DNA of 64,000 nucleotides. Origin: Lawsonella sp012842085 (GTDB taxonomy: Bacteria; Actinomycetota; Actinomycetes; Mycobacteriales; Mycobacteriaceae). How positions within the stretch are numbered: the first letter of the stretch is position 1; each line of letters begins with the position of its first letter. The notes beneath the pieces were generated by a model. That model saw nothing but the letters and a program-made list of their open reading frames with translations, did no database searches and was not told where the DNA came from. Position numbers and translations under genes: made by a program. Where the stretch lies: the NCBI GenBank assembly GCA_036749735.1, contig DAINXV010000002.1, positions 310,001-374,000 of the forward strand, given 5' to 3'. Positions 59,943-64,000 of the stretch are shown here, one piece after another.

Positions 59943-60605
59943 ATGCAAACAAAACCTATTATTGCCCCGTCAATCCTATCCGCAGACTTCGCTTATTTAG
60001 GGCGCGACGTCGCTGAAATTAGCACTGCCGATTGGGTCCATTTCGATGTTATGGATGGACATTTCGTCCCCAACTTGTCGTTTGGTCTTCCCGTTATGAA
60101 AGCAGTCAAGAACGTCACCGACATGCCACTGGACTGCCATTTGATGATTGAAAACCCCGAAAAATGGGCTCCAGATTACGCTAAAGCCGGTGCTTATAAT
60201 GTGACCTTCCATGTTGAGGCCACAGACGATCCTGTTGCGTTATGTAAGACGCTGCGCGATTTGGGGAGCAAGGCCAGTATTTCGATAAAACCTAACACCC
60301 CTATCGAACCCTATCTCGACATGCTAGAACACGTAGATATGGTGCTCGTGATGAGTGTTGAACCTGGTTTTGGGGGACAGTCCTTCATGCCCGAGGTACT
60401 GCCCAAAGTGGAGACTTTGCGGAAAACCATCGATGAACGCGGTCTCGACACCCTTATTCAGATAGATGGTGGAATATCCGCTAAAACAATCGGTGAATCG
60501 TATGCAGCTGGCGTTGATTGTTTTGTCGCCGGCTCTGCTGTATACAACCAGAAAGACCGCGCTGCCGCCATTCAAGAATTACGGGATGCCGCAGTCGCCG
60601 GATAG
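59943..60605 (+). CDS. rpe: Ribulose-phosphate 3-epimerase
   Basis: Interconverts ribulose 5-phosphate and xylulose 5-phosphate. The 220 residues contain IIAPSILSADFAYLGRD, metal ligands in HFDVMDGHFVPN and CHLMIENP, and the phosphate-binding MSVEPGFGGQSF and QIDGGISAKT. Its product ribulose 5-phosphate is also the substrate of the DHBP synthases downstream, which suits this position before the rib genes. There is no clear ribosome site; TACCAT six bases before the ATG could be a -10 of a leaderless mRNA. Confidence 0.95.
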   Translation: MQTKPIIAPSILSADFAYLGRDVAEISTADWVHFDVMDGHFVPNLSFGLPVMKAVKNVTDMPLDCHLMIENPEKWAPDYAKAGAYNVTFHVEATDDPVALCKTLRDLGSKASISIKPNTPIEPYLDMLEHVDMVLVMSVEPGFGGQSFMPEVLPKVETLRKTIDERGLDTLIQIDGGISAKTIGESYAAGVDCFVAGSAVYNQKDRAAAIQELRDAAVAG

Positions 60606-60613
60606 AAGTTTTC

Positions 60614-61726
60614 ATGATTTTTGATAGCACTGTTCCCACGGGTGCGCCCTTACCCAACACGTTTTATCAACGCTACGGGCAAAAGCTGACCTCTTCGGAG
60701 GCAATGGCTCTAGCAGTCACTATTGCGGACTACGCGCGTGGTTATAGCAGCCCCAATCCACCGGTCGGAGCCGTCGTACTCGATGCTACGCAGCGGCTGG
60801 TGGGGTTAGGTATTACCCAACCCCCCGGTGGGAACCACGCGGAAATTGAAGCACTGCGTGAAGCCGGTGAAAATGCACGCGGGGGATCTGTCTATGTGAC
60901 TTTGGAGCCTTGTAGCTCGCAGGGAAGAACAGGTCCCTGTTCAGTTGCTTTGCTGGCGGCTGGTATCAAAAATCTCTACTACGGAGTTTTGGACAACACT
61001 GTGGCCGAAGGGGGTGCAGAATATCTTCGCACCCACGGGATCACAGTTGTTCAAATGCACGACGAGGTGCAATCTAGTGTTGGGCTGCAGAGTTGGCTTC
61101 ATCGGCTCAAAACTCAGAAACCCTTGATCACCGCTAAAATCGCGGCGACGATCGATGGCTTCTCAGCAGCCGCCGACGGAACAAGCCAATGGATAACTGG
61201 ACCGGAGGCACGTGCAGACGGCCATATTGAGCGCAGCAGAGTTGATGCCATAGTTGTGGGGACAGGAACGCTCTTAGCGGATGATCCTTCCCTTACCGCC
61301 AGGGCCAATGACCAGCGCCTATATCCCCGTCAACCACTGCGGGTAATTATGGGTGAACGGGAGCTGCCGGGCGAGAAAAACTTGGCAGAGTTGGGTCCGG
61401 ATGTTTTCCATGTGCCGGAGGAGTTCAAGTGCTCACCCGCTATCCATATTCGCAGTCGAAGTTGGGAAAGAGCGCTAAGTTACTTTTCCCAATGGGAATT
61501 TAATAGTGTTTTGTTGGAAGGTGGACCACGCCTCATAGGCGACGCTTTAGCAGAGGATATTGTGGATCGTGTGCTGTACTACGTAGCTCCCATGTTTTTG
61601 GGGCAGGGATTAGCGGCAGCAACCACTTCCAAGATTGCGACTCTGTCTGACAGTAGGCGTTTCACCATGTTGGAACACACGCAACTTGGTGAGGATCTAA
61701 AAATTACGATGGGGAGAGATGTTTAA
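60614..61726 (+). CDS. ribD: Bifunctional pyrimidine deaminase/reductase RibD
   Basis: Carries out two riboflavin steps: deamination of the pyrimidine ring and NADPH reduction of the ribose side chain. The 370 residues have an N-terminal deaminase with zinc ligands in NHAEIEAL and PCSSQGRTGPC and a C-terminal reductase beginning KIAATIDGFSAAADGTSQW with LLEGGPRLIG. The frame opens upstream inside rpe, but the ATG at 60614, eight bases after the rpe stop, fits the family. About 25 extra residues lie before the deaminase core compared with M. tuberculosis RibG. Its stop overlaps the ribE ATG. Confidence 0.94.
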   Translation: MIFDSTVPTGAPLPNTFYQRYGQKLTSSEAMALAVTIADYARGYSSPNPPVGAVVLDATQRLVGLGITQPPGGNHAEIEALREAGENARGGSVYVTLEPCSSQGRTGPCSVALLAAGIKNLYYGVLDNTVAEGGAEYLRTHGITVVQMHDEVQSSVGLQSWLHRLKTQKPLITAKIAATIDGFSAAADGTSQWITGPEARADGHIERSRVDAIVVGTGTLLADDPSLTARANDQRLYPRQPLRVIMGERELPGEKNLAELGPDVFHVPEEFKCSPAIHIRSRSWERALSYFSQWEFNSVLLEGGPRLIGDALAEDIVDRVLYYVAPMFLGQGLAAATTSKIATLSDSRRFTMLEHTQLGEDLKITMGRDV

Positions 61727-62337
61727 TGTTTACGGGACTTGTTGAGGAAATTGGCACGGTAATTGACGTCACGCCAAATATGGGTGGTAGCGAAACAACC
61801 CGTCTAACAATTGAATGCTCCCTGGTTTTGGAAGGTACTCAACTGGGAGACTCGATTGCGGTTGACGGTGTGTGTTTAACCGTTGTTGATTATGAAAAAT
61901 ATGCCGAGAAACCGGGCGGGTTTTTCTATGCCGATGTAATGGGGGAGACGCTAAAACTTACCACTGTGGGGGACTGGACGGCTGGCCGTTCTGTGAATCT
62001 GGAACGGGCAGTTGCTGTGGGGGACAGGTTGGGTGGGCACTTGGTTCAAGGCCACGTTGATACCTGCGGCGAAATAACTCGCATTAGCGATGACCATGTT
62101 GTGCGGGTAGCTCTCCCGCAGGCAGCGCATCGCTATGTCGCCTATAAGGGGTCAATTACCCTCAATGGAATTTCGCTGACTGTTTCCCAGGTGGGGGACG
62201 ACTGGTTGGAAGTCTCACTGATTCCGGAAACTTTGGAGCGGACGACACTTGGGGGCGCCAAAGTGGGGGACCGCATCAATATCGAGGTTGATGCGATCGC
62301 CAAGTATGTCGATCACCTTTTGCAGCCTTATAAGTAA
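61726..62337 (+). CDS. ribE: Riboflavin synthase alpha subunit
   Basis: Dismutates two lumazine molecules into riboflavin. The 203 residues are two similar barrel domains: the first starts MFTGLVEEIGTV with DSIAVDGVCLTVV, the second has RLGGHLVQGHVD and GSITLNGISLTVS. It is also called ribC in actinobacteria. It overlaps ribD. In M. tuberculosis lprG and its transporter gene lie between these two genes, but here they are absent. Confidence 0.95.
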   Translation: MFTGLVEEIGTVIDVTPNMGGSETTRLTIECSLVLEGTQLGDSIAVDGVCLTVVDYEKYAEKPGGFFYADVMGETLKLTTVGDWTAGRSVNLERAVAVGDRLGGHLVQGHVDTCGEITRISDDHVVRVALPQAAHRYVAYKGSITLNGISLTVSQVGDDWLEVSLIPETLERTTLGGAKVGDRINIEVDAIAKYVDHLLQPYK

Positions 62338-62396
62338 TACCCGTCGCTCACCTGGCTTTCTAAGAGCTTATTAAACATTTTCGAGGGAATGGGCCA

Positions 62397-62402
62397 TACT
62401 AT
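62397..62402 (+). promoter_or_regulatory. Predicted -10 element of ribB-ribBA
   Basis: TACTAT lies 42 bases before the ribB ATG in a 107-base gap. The -35 at 17 bases (AACATT) is poor. The perfect dyad at 62413-62427 begins 10 bases downstream. Confidence 0.35.
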
Positions 62403-62412
62403 TAGAAAGCAA

Positions 62413-62427
62413 GTTGGCAGTGCCAAC
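62413..62427. promoter_or_regulatory. Perfect 15-base dyad upstream of ribB
   Basis: GTTGGCA and TGCCAAC flank a single G, just after a predicted -10 and 17 bases before the ribB ATG. The loop is too short for a stable RNA hairpin in full, so a protein operator is more likely. No FMN riboswitch sequence is seen. Confidence 0.4.
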
Positions 62428-62444
62428 ACGAGCAGGAGCGAATA

Positions 62445-63083
62445 ATGTCATTGTCGAATGATCTCGATCCTATTGATTCAGCGATAGTAGCTTTCCAACA
62501 GGGAAAGTCAGTTGTAGTTGTAGACGCTGACAATCGGGAAAACGAGGGTGACTTAATTTTTCCTGCCCAATTCGCAACGCCCGAGCTACTTGCTTTCATG
62601 ATCCGATACACGTCCGGATACATTTGCGTGGGCATGGATAGTGACTTGTGCGATCGACTTAACCTGCCTTTGATGTGGTCAAATTCCGAAGACCCGCGGA
62701 AAACCGCTTACACCGTATCTGTTGATGCCTCAGACGGCACCACCACCGGCATTTCAGCTAAAGACCGTGCATTGACGATTGCTAAGCTGGCTGATCCGAA
62801 CGCTCAACCAAGTGATTTTCAACGGCCTGGTCATGTTCTTCCGCTCCGTGCCGAGGCTGGTGGGGTTCTTGCTCGTGCGGGACACACTGAAGCGTCCGTT
62901 GATTTGGCTCGACTGGCAGGTCTTTCGCCAGCGGGGGCACTGTGTGAAATCGTGTCGGAGGAAGATCCCACCACCATGGCTCGCCGGGATGAACTTCGAA
63001 AGTGGTCTAACACTCATGGCATCCCCATGGTGAGCATTGAAGATCTGATCGAATGGCGCCGCATTCACGATCCGCGGCAATAG
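62445..63083 (+). CDS. ribB: 3,4-dihydroxy-2-butanone-4-phosphate synthase, stand-alone copy
   Basis: Makes the four-carbon unit of riboflavin from ribulose 5-phosphate. The 212 residues form only the DHBP synthase domain. Catalytic motifs are intact: RENEGD (31-36), RPGHVLPLRA, RAGHTEASVDLARL and LCEIVSEEDP. It lacks the GTP cyclohydrolase II half. The next gene has the same domain with long identical stretches and about 90% DNA identity over 62901-62968, so this is a tandem duplicate. Either this copy adds DHBP synthase capacity or it has taken a separate regulatory slot. Start ATG with AGGAG eight bases before it. Confidence 0.93.
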   Translation: MSLSNDLDPIDSAIVAFQQGKSVVVVDADNRENEGDLIFPAQFATPELLAFMIRYTSGYICVGMDSDLCDRLNLPLMWSNSEDPRKTAYTVSVDASDGTTTGISAKDRALTIAKLADPNAQPSDFQRPGHVLPLRAEAGGVLARAGHTEASVDLARLAGLSPAGALCEIVSEEDPTTMARRDELRKWSNTHGIPMVSIEDLIEWRRIHDPRQ

Positions 63084-63125
63084 CAAGTACTATGAAAGCA
63101 GTAAAAGCTTGAGGAGAGCCCATTC

Positions 63126-64000
63126 GTGATCACATTCGATAGCATTGAGCAGGCCATTGCCGACATTCGTGCAGGCAAACCGGTTGTTGTTGTCGATGAC
63201 GAAAATCGGGAAAACGAAGGTGACCTGATTTTTGCCGCCGAAAAAGCGACACCTGAATTGGTCGCATTTATGATTCGCTATACATCCGGCTACATCTGCG
63301 TAGGGATGGAAGGCGAAATTTGCGACCGGCTACATCTTCCCGCCATGGTCGCCCATACGGAAGATCCGCGTAAAACCGCATACACAATTTCTGTAGATGC
63401 CTCCCACGGTGTCACCACCGGGATCTCTGCTCATGATCGCGCTGTGACGATCCGTACTTTGGCTGACCCAGAAGCAACTCCTCGTAGCTTGATTCGTCCT
63501 GGCCATGTGCTGCCACTTCGCGCCGTGCCGGGTGGCGTGTTGATGCGTGCGGGCCACACTGAGGCGGGGGCAGATTTGGCTCGACTGGCCGGTCTTTCCC
63601 CAGCCGGTGCGCTCTGTGAAATTGTGTCGGAAGAGGATCCGACTCAGATGGCGCGTGCCCTGGAACTCCGCAAATGGGCTAATAAACACGGCTTGTCGAT
63701 GATCTCCATCGAAGACTTAATGGCGTGGCGTCGCAAAAACGAGAAGCTTGTTGAGCGCGTGACGGACGCCAAGCTCCCCACCGAGTTCGGGGAATTTAGA
63801 GCCTATGGCTACCGGTCGCTGCTTGATAACCAAGAGCATTTGGCTCTCGTCAAAGGTGATATTGCGGCACAAGGTGGCGAAGATATTCTCGTTCGAGTGC
63901 ATTCGGAGTGCCTCACCGGGGATGTTTTCGGGTCTACGCGCTGCGACTGCGGACCGCAATTGCACCACAGCCTGGACATGATCAATTCTGAAGGCCGCGG
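63126..64000 (+). CDS. ribBA: Bifunctional DHBP synthase/GTP cyclohydrolase II (3' end beyond window)
   Basis: Fusion enzyme supplying both precursors of riboflavin. The 291 residues in the window begin with the DHBP synthase domain (RENEGD at 28-33, RPGHVLPLRA, RAGHTEAGADLARL), then a linker, then the GTP cyclohydrolase II domain beginning near LPTEFGEFRAYGY with zinc ligands CLTGDVFGSTRCDC. The frame is open to the right edge, so roughly the last 120 or more residues are missing. The GTG at 63126 has GAGGAG upstream and lies 42 bases after ribB. ribH would be expected next. Confidence 0.94.
   Translation, partial: MITFDSIEQAIADIRAGKPVVVVDDENRENEGDLIFAAEKATPELVAFMIRYTSGYICVGMEGEICDRLHLPAMVAHTEDPRKTAYTISVDASHGVTTGISAHDRAVTIRTLADPEATPRSLIRPGHVLPLRAVPGGVLMRAGHTEAGADLARLAGLSPAGALCEIVSEEDPTQMARALELRKWANKHGLSMISIEDLMAWRRKNEKLVERVTDAKLPTEFGEFRAYGYRSLLDNQEHLALVKGDIAAQGGEDILVRVHSECLTGDVFGSTRCDCGPQLHHSLDMINSEGR

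Noticed and set aside
62338..62444. FMN riboswitch before ribB
   Set aside because: The gap is 107 bases and lacks the AGGGCA-type conserved blocks of the RFN element.
1..64000. CRISPR array, insertion sequence, prophage or integrated island, including at the tRNA genes
   Set aside because: No spaced direct repeats, transposase or integrase genes, or target-site duplications were seen, and the genes flanking the tRNAs are conserved chromosomal genes.

Overview
This window is core chromosome of an actinobacterium from the mycolic-acid group (Mycobacteriales). The evidence is the gene content and order: an AftC-type arabinofuranosyltransferase for the cell wall, the thrS / HIT / PI-phosphate synthase / PIM acyltransferase / pimA block, the yebC-ruvCAB-yajC-secDF-rel block, a Zn-ribbon PriA without ATPase motifs, and mIHF. 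The run aroC-aroK-aroB-aroQ-pepQ-efp-nusB going straight on into pyrR-pyrB-pyrC-carA-carB-pyrF, gmk, rpoZ, metK, priA, def, fmt, rsmB, rpe, rib is closer to what I recall for Corynebacterium than for Mycobacterium tuberculosis. Base composition looks close to half G+C, low for the group. I cannot name the species. I see no insertion sequence, prophage, CRISPR array or integrated island.

Layout. 1-3.2 kb, minus strand: RNase D (cut by the left edge), a DUF3000 protein, AftC and a GNAT acetyltransferase. 3.2-3.8 kb: a Gly-Cys-Val tRNA cluster (minus) divergent from a tRNA-Val(CAC). 3.9-10 kb, plus: ThrRS and the phosphatidylinositol mannoside pathway. 10-23.2 kb: pdxS, tesB, yebC-ruvCAB, yajC-secD-secF, a lipoprotein, apt and rel. 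23.3-27.6 kb: membrane cyclophilin (minus), metallo-beta-lactamase hydrolase and hisS (plus), and a zinc metallopeptidase (minus). 27.7-43.5 kb: aspS, a kinase-fold protein, rarA, alaS, ruvX, mltG, the shikimate genes with an embedded prepilin peptidase, pepQ, efp and nusB. 43.6-51.9 kb: the complete pyr operon preceded by a PyrR RNA site. 52.1-64 kb: mihF, gmk, rpoZ, metK, priA, def, fmt, rsmB, rpe and the riboflavin genes ribD, ribE, ribB and a bifunctional ribBA cut by the right edge.

How the genes work together. Three routes are nearly complete here: chorismate synthesis (aroB, aroQ, aroE, aroK, aroC), UMP synthesis (carAB, pyrB, pyrC, pyrF; pyrD is not here) and riboflavin synthesis (ribD, ribE, ribB, ribBA). 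PI and PIM synthesis (pgsA, patA, pimA) and AftC build the lipid and arabinan parts of the envelope. SecDF-YajC drives protein export, and RuvABC, RarA, RuvX and PriA handle DNA repair and restart. Four aminoacyl-tRNA synthetases (Thr, His, Asp, Ala) plus EF-P, Fmt, Def and RsmB serve translation.

The window is mostly ordinary housekeeping sequence, and I found no clearly new multi-gene system. The points most worth checking are a hairpin before thrS whose seven-base loop presents a Thr anticodon, pdxS without its usual pdxT neighbour, a tandem duplication of the DHBP synthase domain, a kinase-fold protein with an altered catalytic loop, a helical insertion in the cyclophilin, and several perfect DNA dyads upstream of operons.
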